Assembly: GCF_009936045.1 (NCBI RefSeq)
Contig: NZ_QWEQ01000011.1
Location: 1-64,000, forward strand
From: Emergencia sp. 1XD21-10
GTDB lineage: Bacteria > Bacillota > Clostridia > Peptostreptococcales > Anaerovoracaceae
Direction: 5' to 3'
Length of the DNA stretch: 64,000 bases
The notes under the pieces were generated by a model that ran no database searches, was not told the origin of the DNA, and saw only the letters and a program-made list of their open reading frames with translations. The position numbers and the translations under genes are program-made. Below, piece by piece: positions 54,309 to 63,830 of the stretch (positions are counted from its first letter, which is position 1; every line of letters begins with the position of its first letter).

Positions 54309-54983
54309 CTACCTCTCTAGGGAAGGCACTCCCAAAAGTCTATCAAAGTCAAGTTCTTCCAAAGTTCTTACATAAATATCCACCTTCTGCGACAGCTCCG
54401 CCTGCTCTTTTTCGCTTACCGGGTCATAAACACCGACGGTTTTCAGCCCTGCCGTTTTAGCGGTTTTTACGGAGTACAGCCCATCTTCGAAAAGCCATGT
54501 TTCAGATGGCTTTGTGCCCATAATTTTCATGGCTTCAAAGAAAATCTTCGGCTCCGCTTTGCTGGTTTTCCACTGGACGCAGCTGAGAATTTCTGCAAAG
54601 TAACCCGTATAGCCCAGTCTGTCAAATGCCGTGCGGATATACTCTTCTGTAGTAGAGCTGGCAATCGTCATGGGTATTCCCTCTGTCTTCAGCCTCTCCA
54701 AAAGCTGCCTCGCGCCCGGCTTAAATGCCGCTTCATCTGCATAATATCCCGCTACTACGCCGTTAATGCCTCTCGTAATTTCCTCCGTAGACTGCGCCAG
54801 TGCATACCGCTCCTTTACGTAGACTGCACCCATATCCACGGTCATCGTAAACAGTTTGTCACCAAGACCTGCTTCCGCTTTCACGCCCAAAGACTGCAAA
54901 TACCTTGCCCCTGCGTCGGTCCACACGTGCATAGTATCAAGAAGTACGCCGTCCACATCAAAAATGACACCTTTTAGACTCAT
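54309..54983 (-). CDS. HAD-family phosphatase in the thiamine operon
   Basis: 224 residues, subfamily IA. FDVDGVLLDT gives motif I (residues 8-17), IASSTTEEYIRTAFDR motif II, KAEPKIF motif III and LFEDGLYSVKTAKTAG motif IV. The start overlaps the thiE stop as ATGA. Position between thiE and thiD suggests a thiamine-related phosphate ester as substrate (for example thiamine monophosphate), but the sequence alone would also fit a beta-phosphoglucomutase-like enzyme. Confidence 0.85.
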   Translation of the reverse strand: MSLKGVIFDVDGVLLDTMHVWTDAGARYLQSLGVKAEAGLGDKLFTMTVDMGAVYVKERYALAQSTEEITRGINGVVAGYYADEAAFKPGARQLLERLKTEGIPMTIASSTTEEYIRTAFDRLGYTGYFAEILSCVQWKTSKAEPKIFFEAMKIMGTKPSETWLFEDGLYSVKTAKTAGLKTVGVYDPVSEKEQAELSQKVDIYVRTLEELDFDRLLGVPSLER

Positions 54984-55624
54984 CTTCCTTCCACCATCAC
55001 TTTCACTTCTTCTTTCAAGTCCCTAGCTGCTTCCTCGATATTTTTCTGCCCAAAAATGGCGCTGATGACTGCCACCCCGCAAAGACCCCTGCCGGAAAGC
55101 TTTCCTACATTTTCCCGGGTAATGCCGCCGATTCCAATGACCGGAATATTCACCGCCTTGCAGATTTCTGCCACCGTTTCGTGGCTGATTTCCGCAGCGT
55201 CTTCTTTTGATCCAGTCTGAAAGACCGCCCCGACACCCAAATAATCTGCGCCCATCGCCTCTGCCGCTTTCGCCTGTTCCACTGTCTTTGCAGAAACGCC
55301 GAGGATTTTGTCAGGTCCGATGATTTCTCTCACATTCTGTCCTTCCAAATCCTTCTGACCTACGTGAACACCGTCAGCGTCAATCTCAGCTGCAATGTCC
55401 GCATAATCGTTGATGACAAAGGGCACGCCGTAAATTCTGCAAAGGGTCTGTATTTCTTTCGCCTCACTGACGAGAACATCTCTCTCCAAATTCTTCTCTC
55501 GCAGCTGAATAAAAGTGGAGCCGCCCTTCAACGCTTTCTCTACCTGCTCATACAGGCTTTCTTCCCCTAGCCAGGATCTGTCTGTCACTGCATACAGCAG
55601 CAGGTTCTCACGGGTCAGTTTCAT
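54980..55624 (-). CDS. thiE: Thiamine-phosphate synthase ThiE
   Basis: 214 residues. TIM-barrel protein with the ThiE motifs QLREKNLERDVLV, FVINDYADIAAEIDADGVHVGQKDL, VSAKTVEQAKAAEAMGADYLGVGAVFQTGSK and VIGIGGITRENV. It joins HMP-PP and thiazole phosphate to thiamine monophosphate. It is the first gene of a seven-gene operon. No THI-box riboswitch is visible in the leader. Confidence 0.95.
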   Translation of the reverse strand: MKLTRENLLLYAVTDRSWLGEESLYEQVEKALKGGSTFIQLREKNLERDVLVSEAKEIQTLCRIYGVPFVINDYADIAAEIDADGVHVGQKDLEGQNVREIIGPDKILGVSAKTVEQAKAAEAMGADYLGVGAVFQTGSKEDAAEISHETVAEICKAVNIPVIGIGGITRENVGKLSGRGLCGVAVISAIFGQKNIEEAARDLKEEVKVMVEGR

Positions 55625-55644
55625 AATCTGTTCCTTTCTTTGCT

Positions 55645-55674
55645 AGTATAGTGTTTCGCAAATAACTAAGTCAA
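55645..55674 (-). promoter_or_regulatory. Promoter of the thiE operon
   Basis: On the minus strand, TTGACT (55669-55674), an 18-bp spacer and TATACT (55645-55650), about 20 bp upstream of the start codon, so the leader is short. Confidence 0.7.
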
Positions 55675-55686
55675 TCCACGGCGGAC

Positions 55687-55714
55687 ATTGACAAATTCTC
55701 AGGATTTTGTCAAT
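55687..55714. promoter_or_regulatory. Inverted repeat ATTGACAAA..TTTGTCAAT upstream of the thiE promoter
   Basis: A perfect 9-bp inverted repeat (55687-55695 / 55706-55714) sits about 15 bp upstream of the thiE -35 box and 32 bp after the isochorismatase stop. No U-run follows on the minus strand, so it may be an operator rather than a terminator. Each arm contains a TTGACA. Confidence 0.5.
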
Positions 55715-55745
55715 TTTAGCAAACCGGTCAATGTGATTATCCATA

Positions 55746-56309
55746 CTACCAAATAATCTTTGCGCCAATGTGCTCCATATCTTCCATATTTGCTCTCTGA
55801 ATTTCTTCCGTCTGGGAAGAACAGCATTGTTCTATAATGATAGTTTCGTAGTCTAGCGCGATAGCGTCGTAGCAGGTGGTTCTGACGCAGTTTGGCGTGG
55901 TGGTTCCAATGAGCACCACTGTTTCTATCTGCAGACGACGCAGAATTAAATCCAGCTCTGTCTGAAAAAATCCGCTCCATCGTGGTTTAATAATCTGATA
56001 ATCCGAAGGCTCTGCCATAAGCCCTTCCGCCAATTCTTCACTATTTATGCCCGTTGAGCCTGGTGCCATGGTACCGCCGCCGGCTTTCCACGCTGCTTTT
56101 CTGGTAAATTCCACATCGCTTCCGTCAGGGCGATACTGCCGTCTCACCCAAAATACCGGCGAGCCCGCCGCTCTTGCTTCTGCGATAACTTTTGCGCACG
56201 CTGGCACTGTTGCTTTTGCGCCGGCAATACAATGCGCCGCACCCGGCTCTACAAATGCCTTCTGCATGTCGATGACAATCAGCGCCGCTTTTTTATGAAA
56301 TATACTCAT
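55746..56309 (-). CDS. Isochorismatase-family cysteine hydrolase
   Basis: 187 residues. The catalytic triad is in place: Asp in LIVIDMQKAF (near residue 13), Lys in IIKPRWSGF (near 105) and the nucleophilic Cys in GTTTPNCVRTT (near 140), with the preceding cis-peptide region. Family members hydrolyse nicotinamide, N-carbamoylsarcosine, ureidoacrylate and similar amides; the substrate is not clear here. ATG 56309 has GGAGGA 8 bases upstream and overlaps the DMT gene by 17 bp. Confidence 0.88.
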   Translation of the reverse strand: MSIFHKKAALIVIDMQKAFVEPGAAHCIAGAKATVPACAKVIAEARAAGSPVFWVRRQYRPDGSDVEFTRKAAWKAGGGTMAPGSTGINSEELAEGLMAEPSDYQIIKPRWSGFFQTELDLILRRLQIETVVLIGTTTPNCVRTTCYDAIALDYETIIIEQCCSSQTEEIQRANMEDMEHIGAKIIW

Positions 56310-57276
56310 GACCTTCGTCCTCCAATTTTTCACGTTCCTGTCTCTGCTGCATTTTGTGATCCCCGTACATGGAAACCAGTGAGCTTGCCAGAATTAGTCC
56401 AATACCAGCCATCATAGTAGGAGGGATTTCATCTCCCAGCACTACAGCCGCAGCCGCAGCCGCCAGCACCGGTTTAAAGAAAAATACCATAGATGCTTCC
56501 TGGGCAGACACGTATTCCATTGCCATGAAATAGGAGGCGTAACCCATGCCGGTAACAAAGAGCGCCACGTACAGAAAATACGGCAGGTTTCCCATGTTAT
56601 ATCCTTCCAGAAATGGAATATTGACAAAGCTGCCAAGTCCGTGACCTTCCAAAAATGCGCCGACACCTCCAATATGACTGAGCGCCGCAAATGTCATCAT
56701 CTCAATGCTTCCAAAGAAAAAACTGCCGCAGGTCAGAGCGATACCGCCCAGCTTTCTGCTTTCACTCTTTCCCAGCACACCGTAAAGTGCAAAGGTCATC
56801 CCAGAAAGCAGAACAAATATTACTCCTGCCACATTGAGTCCCGGGTGCCACGGCTGCACGATACAGATGACGCCCAGCAAGTCCCCGATGACTGAAATCA
56901 GCTTATGCCCTGGCAATGCTTCTTTTAAAATAATCACTGCAAAAATAGTAACAAAAAGTGGATTGCTGCTAAACAGCACCGCTACCTTTGAGGCTTCAAT
57001 ATGTAAAATCGACAACTGATAGCATGTCATACTGATTAGCACACCGATGAGTCCCAGCACTGCAAACCATTTGATATCAGCTCCCGTAATGCGCTGATTT
57101 CTCTTGCGAAGTCCTGATATGGCAAAAGGCAGCAGCACAATGCCGCCGACAAAAAATCTTCCCATCGTAATCTGAATGGGATGAAACTCTCCCGCTGACA
57201 TTTTCAGCACAATTTCCATAGAGCTGAATAGAATCGTCGCTATAAAAATGCAAATATATCCTTTTTTCTTATCCAT
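56293..57276 (-). CDS. EamA/DMT-family transporter
   Basis: 327 residues with ten predicted spans in two EamA halves (IATILFSSMEIVLKMSAG.. and VIFVLLSGMTFALYGVLGKS..). Landmarks are the VAVLFSSNPLFVTIFAVIILKE end of the first half and the MVFFFKPVLAAAAAAVVLGDEI end of the second. It exports metabolites or amino acids. GGGAGGAA precedes ATG 57276. It is coupled to the isochorismatase gene, which suggests that product and transport belong to one small pathway. Confidence 0.85.
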   Translation of the reverse strand: MDKKKGYICIFIATILFSSMEIVLKMSAGEFHPIQITMGRFFVGGIVLLPFAISGLRKRNQRITGADIKWFAVLGLIGVLISMTCYQLSILHIEASKVAVLFSSNPLFVTIFAVIILKEALPGHKLISVIGDLLGVICIVQPWHPGLNVAGVIFVLLSGMTFALYGVLGKSESRKLGGIALTCGSFFFGSIEMMTFAALSHIGGVGAFLEGHGLGSFVNIPFLEGYNMGNLPYFLYVALFVTGMGYASYFMAMEYVSAQEASMVFFFKPVLAAAAAAVVLGDEIPPTMMAGIGLILASSLVSMYGDHKMQQRQEREKLEDEGHEYIS

Positions 57277-57359
57277 GGGTTCCTCCCTCACCTGCAAAAA
57301 TGTTCTTCCCGAACCATTATAGTCCTGCGAAGCGTGAAAATCAATAGAATGCAGATGCA

Positions 57360-57389
57360 AAAATAAGGAGCTGTCTCAGCAGCTCCTTA
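57360..57389 (-). terminator. Intrinsic terminator of the alanine symporter gene
   Basis: A 10-bp perfect stem (TAAGGAGCTG 57364-57373 / CAGCTCCTTA 57380-57389) lies 13 bp after the stop and is followed on the minus strand by TTTTTG. Confidence 0.88.
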
Positions 57390-57401
57390 GATTCTTTCTG
57401 T

Positions 57402-58808
57402 TTATTTCCAAAGGTCTGTATTGTCCAGTCCGATATCTTTCGCCTTAAATACAGGGTTTATCCCTTCTTCTCTCTGTTTAACATAATTATTCAGCGCACG
57501 GATTGCGATACCGCCTAAGCAGAACATGGCAATAATGTTCACAATAGCCATACCGCCCATGATGATATCCGCCAGATTCCACGCCAGCTGCAGATTGGAG
57601 TTGGCACCGATAAATACCATGACTACTGCCAGCAGCCGGAAGATGGTCATAAAAGCCTTGCTTTCGCTGATAAACTTAATATTAGCTTCTGCATAGAAGT
57701 AATTGCCGATGAGAGATGTAAAAGCAAAGAGTGCAACAGACACAGTGATAATCCCTACACCAATCTCGCCGAACATGGATTTCACAGACTCCTGCACCAG
57801 TGGAATACCGTTGAGCTCACCGCCTACAGTGTACTTTCCCGTGCAAAGTACGATAAATACTGTGGTCGTACAGATAATCAGTGTATCAATAAATACGGAA
57901 ATAACCTGTACCAGACCCTGTTTTACCGGGTGACTGACATCAGCTGCAGCAGCCGCATTCGGCGCAGACCCCATACCTGCCTCATTACTGAACAGACCTC
58001 TCTTTACGCCCCATACCATGCAAGAACCCGCAAAACCGCCAAAGATTGCCTCAAAGTCAAAAGCCTCCTCAAATATCATGCTGAAAATTGCTGGCAAGTC
58101 TTTTACGTGAGAGAGGGTAATGATAATGCCGATTAAAATATAGACTGAAGCCATAATCGGTACCAGTACAGAAGATACCGTACTAATTTTTTGTGCGCCG
58201 CCAAAAAACAGAATTGCAGAAACTCCCGCCAGAATTACGCCAACAATCAGCGCTGCTGCAGCATAGTTGTCCCCGGCATAATGCTCCAAAGAAGAAGCGA
58301 TATTATATGCTTGCAGTCCGTTAAATCCAAAAGCAAAAGTCAAAATCAAAAGAATCGCAAAGATTACACCCAGCCATCTTGCTTTCATTGCTCTTTCTAT
58401 ATAGTAAGCCGGACCGCCTTTAAAAATCTCTCCGTCCTTCTGCTTATAAATCTGCGCCAGGGTAGATTCGATAAAAGCTGATGCTGCTCCGACTATCGCC
58501 ATAATCCACATCCAGAATACTGCTCCAGGACCGCCCGCTACGATTGCCGTTGCAATCCCCGCAATATTACCAGTTCCTACACGAGAGGCGGTTGCAATCA
58601 TCAACGCCTGAAAGGAGGAGATTCCTCCATCATGACTTTTTTCCATTAAAACCCTGATGCCCTCCGGAAACAGTCTGATTTGAACAAACTTGGTTCTGAT
58701 TGTAAAGAAAAGGCCTGCTACAATCAGTGCCCAAAATAACAAGTTACTGTACATCCAGCCGTCAATAGCGTCTGAAATCGTAACCAGTGATCCCATGATT
58801 TTTTGCAT
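57402..58808 (-). CDS. Sodium:alanine/glycine symporter (AGCS family)
   Basis: 468 residues with about eleven spans. The AGCS signature GTGNIAGIATAIVAGGPGAVFWMW is near residue 78, with AYYIERAM further on, and GLFSNEAGMGSAPNAAAAA near 272 is the second conserved block. It imports alanine or glycine with Na+, which could use a Na+ gradient made by Rnf. AGGAGAGAACGAACA precedes the ATG. Terminators on both sides make it a single-gene unit. Confidence 0.93.
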   Translation of the reverse strand: MQKIMGSLVTISDAIDGWMYSNLLFWALIVAGLFFTIRTKFVQIRLFPEGIRVLMEKSHDGGISSFQALMIATASRVGTGNIAGIATAIVAGGPGAVFWMWIMAIVGAASAFIESTLAQIYKQKDGEIFKGGPAYYIERAMKARWLGVIFAILLILTFAFGFNGLQAYNIASSLEHYAGDNYAAAALIVGVILAGVSAILFFGGAQKISTVSSVLVPIMASVYILIGIIITLSHVKDLPAIFSMIFEEAFDFEAIFGGFAGSCMVWGVKRGLFSNEAGMGSAPNAAAAADVSHPVKQGLVQVISVFIDTLIICTTTVFIVLCTGKYTVGGELNGIPLVQESVKSMFGEIGVGIITVSVALFAFTSLIGNYFYAEANIKFISESKAFMTIFRLLAVVMVFIGANSNLQLAWNLADIIMGGMAIVNIIAMFCLGGIAIRALNNYVKQREEGINPVFKAKDIGLDNTDLWK

Positions 58809-58888
58809 TGTTCGTTCTCTCCTTTAGTAAATAATAGTAATTATATTTATTATCCTATATGCTATAATACATGATAGTATTTTATCAC

Positions 58889-58924
58889 AAAAAAAGAACA
58901 CTTTCAATAAAATGTTCTTTTTTT
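58889..58924 (-). terminator. Terminator of the surface-protein gene
   Basis: A 12-bp perfect stem (AAAAAAAGAACA 58889-58900 / TGTTCTTTTTTT 58913-58924) lies about 55 bp after the surface-protein stop. The T-run is within the stem on both strands. Confidence 0.85.
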
Positions 58925-58978
58925 GTATTTTGTTTTCCTAATTAATTCGCTAAATTACTCCCCTCTGCCGGTAATCCT

Positions 58979-61900
58979 TTATTGCATCCGTTTTTTCCTG
59001 CTGTATACTGCCATACCCAGTGTCAGAACTGAAACACCGAGGATGCCTAAAAGCAGCATAAGCGACGTATCGTCTCCTGTTTCCGGCGAGAATTTACTGG
59101 ATGTATCGTCATCAGGTCCAGGTCCCGGCCCCAACGGTACATCCGGATCATCGATATCTATTGGTGGCTCAGGATCATCAGATCCAGGTCCCGGTCCCAA
59201 CGGCACATCCGGATCCTCAATATCGATTGGTGGGTTCGGATCGTCAGGATCCGGAGTCGAATCATCAGGCGTAGTCGGTATCACCGGTATATTTGGCTTA
59301 AAGGTGTTGGTAATTACCAGCACTTCCTCGACTTCCTCCACGCTGCTGACATAGCGGTAATCCAGTCCGACTCTGTCCTCGACAACTGTATATGCATATG
59401 GAGTTCCATTTTCGTCAGCAATCGGCTGATTTTTAAAAGTTACTTCTTGCCATACGTCATTCTCGTCAGGTCTGCAGATTTCATATGCGACCTTCTCTCC
59501 GTTTCTTACCAGCCAGATTTTGATATATTCGGGCCTTAACTTGTGCTGGTCGTCATTATCGTCCCAAACCTTAGTAGCCTTGATGTCCCTCAAATCTTTC
59601 TCGTCATCAGGATGACCAATAATCACATCACCATTGCTTCCAATACCGCCGCCGCGAGTACCGGAAGTATTGCCAGCAATAAACACACCAGCAAGACCCA
59701 TAGCTTTCTCAATTTCCGGTGCCTCTGCCGTTAAATCCGTATGCATTGCGTGAATACCGCTTTTGTGCACGCCGCTGAGCGTAATTTCTTCACCACTCAC
59801 ACTTTTCCAGTGGTAAGCGCCGCCGCCCAGCATATATTCGGAAATATGGCTGCCCGGAGTCACATGCACAGAAGATACGCCGGTTCCATGATCTACATTG
59901 GAGCAAAGAATATCCTCTGCAATTCCTTCTGTGCTGTGATTCTGATAGAACACGCCTCCATCGGTCACGTAAATCGTTGTATTGGAAGTACCACAGCCCG
60001 CAAGACCTGCACCGTACTCACCCAGCATGCCTTTTGCGGCGTTGTTGTATACTGCCACATTGTAAACATATAATACGCCATTTTTATAACCGAGATCCTG
60101 CAAACCACCGTTGACATAGATACCGCCGCCGCCAAACCAGCCGCGTTCACCGTCACAGCGATTGTTGAGAATACCAACGACTTCTCCGGTCTTCATCTCT
60201 TCATTGACAATCGCCTTACCGTTACATTCTACATAGATACCGCCGCCACAGCTCTTCGCATAGTTTTCTGCAATATAGCCGCCATTGATTTTTAAAAGTG
60301 GATAAGCATTTGTTTCTGCCAAGCCACCGACAGAGATTGCGCCGCCGTTGCTGCTTTCTGAACGATTTCCACGCAGCACACCGCCATTCATAATCATTTG
60401 TGAATCATGTGTAATCATCACAGCGCCGCCCTGACCTGCTTTGCTCTTTCCAGTGGCAATATTAGATTCCATTACGCCGTCATTCATGGTAAATACGCCG
60501 TCTCCATAAAGGAACACTCCACCGCCGAATTCTGCACTGCAGTTGCAAATTACGCCGCCGTTCATAGTAAGTTTTCCGCTGCACATAATTGCGCCGCCCC
60601 GTGACTCCACGCCAGAAGCTGCTGAAACGTTGTTGCTTCGCAAAATCGCATCTTCGCCAATTTCCATAGTACCGCCGAGACTGATTAACGCTTTCGTATT
60701 AGTCAGACCGTAGGACGCCGCACCGTCGATGGTGATATGGGAAAGTGCAAAATTGCTTCCGCTCGGTACGGAAATTAAATTTCCGTTATATTCCGGATAG
60801 CGCATAATCTGTCCTTTTTCCAAAGTCCAAGACGCGCTGCCGCTTATCCTAACCGTTCCCATGATATAGATAGTATCTAATTCTTCGTGAGCAGTCAGGA
60901 TTTCTTTTGCCTTTTCAAAAGTCTTTACAGGCGCCGTCTTGGAAAGACCATCGGCGCTGTCGCTGCCTTTGTTTCCATCCAGATACACACCCTGAAGCAT
61001 TTTCTTCTCAAGTTCAATTTTATCATCCTTCTGCACAAGTCTTACTAAAGGATTTTTCAAACCTTTTACATTAATTTTATCCGAAAGATTTTTATCGAGG
61101 GCACCGGTCATCAGCGTAATATTCTGTTCTAAAAATCCGTCTCCGTTAAGCTGCGCCAGTACTGTACTATCAAGTTCTATGGAAATATTTTCCACCTCGA
61201 AGTTTTGACCTAGTGCCACAGATTTGCCTGCGCCGAGAGTCAGGTTTAAAGTATCCTGCCTCATATCGAGATACGCTTTCTGACCATTCATCACCAGATT
61301 TTCTGCAACAACACCTTCTGCTACGGAAAGCTGTCCCTCTTCAACGGCTCTCAATGTGCCGTGAATAGTTCCCGTTCCTTCCAGCTTCAGTTTTCCCGCT
61401 GCTGTTGAAATCCCGCTGCTGCCTCTAATCCACACAGTATGACCGTTTAGGTCAATAGTTAAATCCTTCTCAACGCGAATGGATTTTGTCGTTAAAGCAG
61501 CGCTTCCGTCAGATTCCCCTGCGATTAAAACGATCTTATCTCCTGTCTTTGCAGCGTCTACAGCCGCCTGCAGACTTCTAAAAGTTTCATCACCAATGCG
61601 GGCAACAATTCTATCATCGTATTTACCCGCGGTAAAATATCTGTCACTGGTGCTGTCTGTGCTCAGCCCTTCTTTTTCATTGATATAGTTCGTCTCATCA
61701 TGCCAAGTGTAGCCCTCAAAAGACGTTTCGCCGTCTTCCATAGCTTCAGCCTTAATAACGTCTACCGAACTGTTTGCACTGAGGAACAAATCATTGGCGC
61801 CGCTGTCCGCACCGCTGGTGTTTTCATAAATCGCACCGGAAATCATGCGCAGATAGCCTTTACCGTCCGCAGCAACACCTCCAGTCGCATTTGTTTCGGT

Positions 61901-63754
61901 TCCGGTTGCCTCGTTATACCTGATTACGGTGTTCTTCAATTCTATACCATCCCTTGGCTTACTACAGTTGCTATACACCGTCGCGTACTTTGAAGTGTTC
62001 TTTTCTAAAAGACAATCTTCTAAGAACAGTTCCGAACTGTTCCCATAAACATTTACAATACATCCTTGCGGACTGTTGTTTTCAGAGAAAATACAGTTCT
62101 TTAAGATATTCTTTAAACCTCCGACGAAAATACTTTCGGTATTTTCACCGGCATTCTTAGTAAAAGTGCAGGCTTTCAATACGATCGGCTTATCCCCACT
62201 ACCACTGATGCCTCTGGAAGAAACCGCCGCCGCTTCTCTGGCGCTGTTTCCGGTAAACACAACATTTTCAATGATAGTATTTTCATCTGTGCTGATATGC
62301 ATACCGCCACCAGAGGCCGCCTGATTTCCTGATACTTCCAGATCTCTTATCTCCGCGCCATCGCCAGTCAGATAAAGACCTCCTCCCCGGAGAACCGTCT
62401 CGTTGCCTGCAAGTTTGCCCCCAGTCATGGTCACATTGCCGCCACCGTAACTACTACTGGAAAAAATACCACCACCATTGCTGTCAGCAGTATTTTCTGT
62501 CAGGCTGCAGTTTTCCAGCACAATTGTTCCATAGCTACCAATCCCGCCGCCACTGCTGCCTGCACTGTTTTGTGAAAAGGTACTATCAGCAATTTCCGCG
62601 CTGCTACTTCCGCCGCTGAGCATTATGCCGCCACCATTGCCGTTCGCATAGTTGCCGCTGAACGTAGTGCTTTTCAGGCTGAGCTTAATACCGTTTGCAA
62701 AGATACCGCCGCCGTGACTATCTGATTTGTTTTCTGTTACTGTGCACTCTTTCAAAGTGACTGACGCGTTGGCGTAAATGCCGCCACCCTGATAGCTTGT
62801 TTCATTACCTATTATAGAACAATTTTCCAATGTGACAGCGCCTTTTGCATAAATCGCGCCGCCCTGACAGGCTTTATTTTCGTTCAGATTGCAGTTCTTC
62901 AGGTTCAGGGTACTGTCTTCATCATGAAGATAGATTCCGCCTCCAACCTGGGTGCTATAGACTTTTTCCCGAATCTCATTATTCTCAATCGTTGTCTTAT
63001 CCGCATTCAGACTGCTTCCAACCAGCGCAATGCCACCGCCGTAATAAGTATTGACATTATCACAAACTTCACAGTTGTTCATAGTAACACTGCTGTAAGC
63101 GGCATAAATACCGCCGCCCCATCCTCCGGTCGCTGTATTTCCTATCACATTTATATTTTCCAGCAAGACATCTGCTTTACTGATATAAATGCCTGCGCCA
63201 TTGGTTGCAGTCGTATCCTTAATCGTTCCGTTTATAATCTTTGCGTCCACACCATTGATATAGACCGCGCAGGAACCATTTCCTGAAATACTACGTCCCT
63301 GCAAATCCAATGTAATCGCCTTGCGTATTACGACAGATTTGTTTATATCTTTGTGCAGACAGACTGTATCCCCTTCTTTGGCCGCATTCAAAGCTTCCTG
63401 CAGCGTATCATACGCATTTTCGCCGATAGAAGCCTCTGCCGTTTCTGCTGCTTCTGATGTTTCCGTAGCCTCGCTCCTGTCCTGTACTGCAGTGTCCATA
63501 CCCGTTTCACTGTCTTCTTCTGCAAGCACTACGTTTTTTTCCTCTTCTGCGGAATTTTCTCCTTCAGAATTTTCTTCTGTCAAAGTTCCACTGCCGTCAG
63601 ACGTTTCTTCTGCTAGTAGAGCTGCATGTTCTGAATCCTCCGATTCAAAAGCAGCCGCCTGCATCGTAGGTACCGAAAGAAGCATTGCCACTGAGAGTCC
63701 AATTGCAATGATTCGTTTTCTATTCTGTGATTGTGGTTTTTGCCTTTTTCTCAC
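58979..63754 (-). CDS. Sortase-anchored beta-helix surface protein
   Basis: 1,591 residues. The start is GTG 63754, with AGGAGGGG 5 bases upstream. A Sec signal (RKRIIAIGLSVAMLLSVPTMQAAA) precedes a Glu/Ser-rich spacer. Three regions of right-handed beta-helix repeats follow, with many GGGI/GGAI turns, each region opening with a domain such as YDTLQEALNAAKEGDTV, FRSLQAAVDAAKTGDKI or VYLDGNKGSDSADG. Near residue 1400 a Cna-B-like domain begins (ATKVWDDNDD, with VVED and VITNTF as candidate isopeptide residues). The end has two 22-residue Pro/Asp repeats, the anchor SPETG, a hydrophobic span and RKKRM. SPETG fits the S/PPxTG motif of clostridial class B-type sortases. It is likely an adhesin. 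No sortase gene is in the window. Confidence 0.88.
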   Translation of the reverse strand: MRKRQKPQSQNRKRIIAIGLSVAMLLSVPTMQAAAFESEDSEHAALLAEETSDGSGTLTEENSEGENSAEEEKNVVLAEEDSETGMDTAVQDRSEATETSEAAETAEASIGENAYDTLQEALNAAKEGDTVCLHKDINKSVVIRKAITLDLQGRSISGNGSCAVYINGVDAKIINGTIKDTTATNGAGIYISKADVLLENINVIGNTATGGWGGGIYAAYSSVTMNNCEVCDNVNTYYGGGIALVGSSLNADKTTIENNEIREKVYSTQVGGGIYLHDEDSTLNLKNCNLNENKACQGGAIYAKGAVTLENCSIIGNETSYQGGGIYANASVTLKECTVTENKSDSHGGGIFANGIKLSLKSTTFSGNYANGNGGGIMLSGGSSSAEIADSTFSQNSAGSSGGGIGSYGTIVLENCSLTENTADSNGGGIFSSSSYGGGNVTMTGGKLAGNETVLRGGGLYLTGDGAEIRDLEVSGNQAASGGGMHISTDENTIIENVVFTGNSAREAAAVSSRGISGSGDKPIVLKACTFTKNAGENTESIFVGGLKNILKNCIFSENNSPQGCIVNVYGNSSELFLEDCLLEKNTSKYATVYSNCSKPRDGIELKNTVIRYNEATGTETNATGGVAADGKGYLRMISGAIYENTSGADSGANDLFLSANSSVDVIKAEAMEDGETSFEGYTWHDETNYINEKEGLSTDSTSDRYFTAGKYDDRIVARIGDETFRSLQAAVDAAKTGDKIVLIAGESDGSAALTTKSIRVEKDLTIDLNGHTVWIRGSSGISTAAGKLKLEGTGTIHGTLRAVEEGQLSVAEGVVAENLVMNGQKAYLDMRQDTLNLTLGAGKSVALGQNFEVENISIELDSTVLAQLNGDGFLEQNITLMTGALDKNLSDKINVKGLKNPLVRLVQKDDKIELEKKMLQGVYLDGNKGSDSADGLSKTAPVKTFEKAKEILTAHEELDTIYIMGTVRISGSASWTLEKGQIMRYPEYNGNLISVPSGSNFALSHITIDGAASYGLTNTKALISLGGTMEIGEDAILRSNNVSAASGVESRGGAIMCSGKLTMNGGVICNCSAEFGGGVFLYGDGVFTMNDGVMESNIATGKSKAGQGGAVMITHDSQMIMNGGVLRGNRSESSNGGAISVGGLAETNAYPLLKINGGYIAENYAKSCGGGIYVECNGKAIVNEEMKTGEVVGILNNRCDGERGWFGGGGIYVNGGLQDLGYKNGVLYVYNVAVYNNAAKGMLGEYGAGLAGCGTSNTTIYVTDGGVFYQNHSTEGIAEDILCSNVDHGTGVSSVHVTPGSHISEYMLGGGAYHWKSVSGEEITLSGVHKSGIHAMHTDLTAEAPEIEKAMGLAGVFIAGNTSGTRGGGIGSNGDVIIGHPDDEKDLRDIKATKVWDDNDDQHKLRPEYIKIWLVRNGEKVAYEICRPDENDVWQEVTFKNQPIADENGTPYAYTVVEDRVGLDYRYVSSVEEVEEVLVITNTFKPNIPVIPTTPDDSTPDPDDPNPPIDIEDPDVPLGPGPGSDDPEPPIDIDDPDVPLGPGPGPDDDTSSKFSPETGDDTSLMLLLGILGVSVLTLGMAVYSRKKRMQ
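59118..59249 (-). repeat. Tandem 66-bp repeat in the surface-protein gene
   Basis: Two copies (59118-59183, 59184-59249), a few bases different, encode 22 residues of the type PPIDI-DPDVPLGPGPG-DD. They form the wall-spanning Pro-rich stalk before the SPETG anchor, and copy number may vary between strains. Confidence 0.85.
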
Positions 63755-63800
63755 AGGTTCCCCTCCTTCATTACTCTTTCTTCTCATTATTTCCAATATT

Positions 63801-63829
63801 ATTATATTCGCTTTTTCTATCGCTGTCAA
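63801..63829 (-). promoter_or_regulatory. Consensus sigma-A promoter of the surface-protein gene
   Basis: On the minus strand, TTGACA (63824-63829), a 17-bp spacer and TATAAT (63801-63806). It matches both boxes exactly, 47 bp upstream of the GTG start. Confidence 0.9.
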
Positions 63830-63830
63830 T

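Noticed and set aside
55625-55740. Thiamine (THI-box) riboswitch before thiE
   Set aside because: The leader is about 10-20 nt from the predicted start point and lacks the conserved CTGAGA and ACCTGATCTGG elements.
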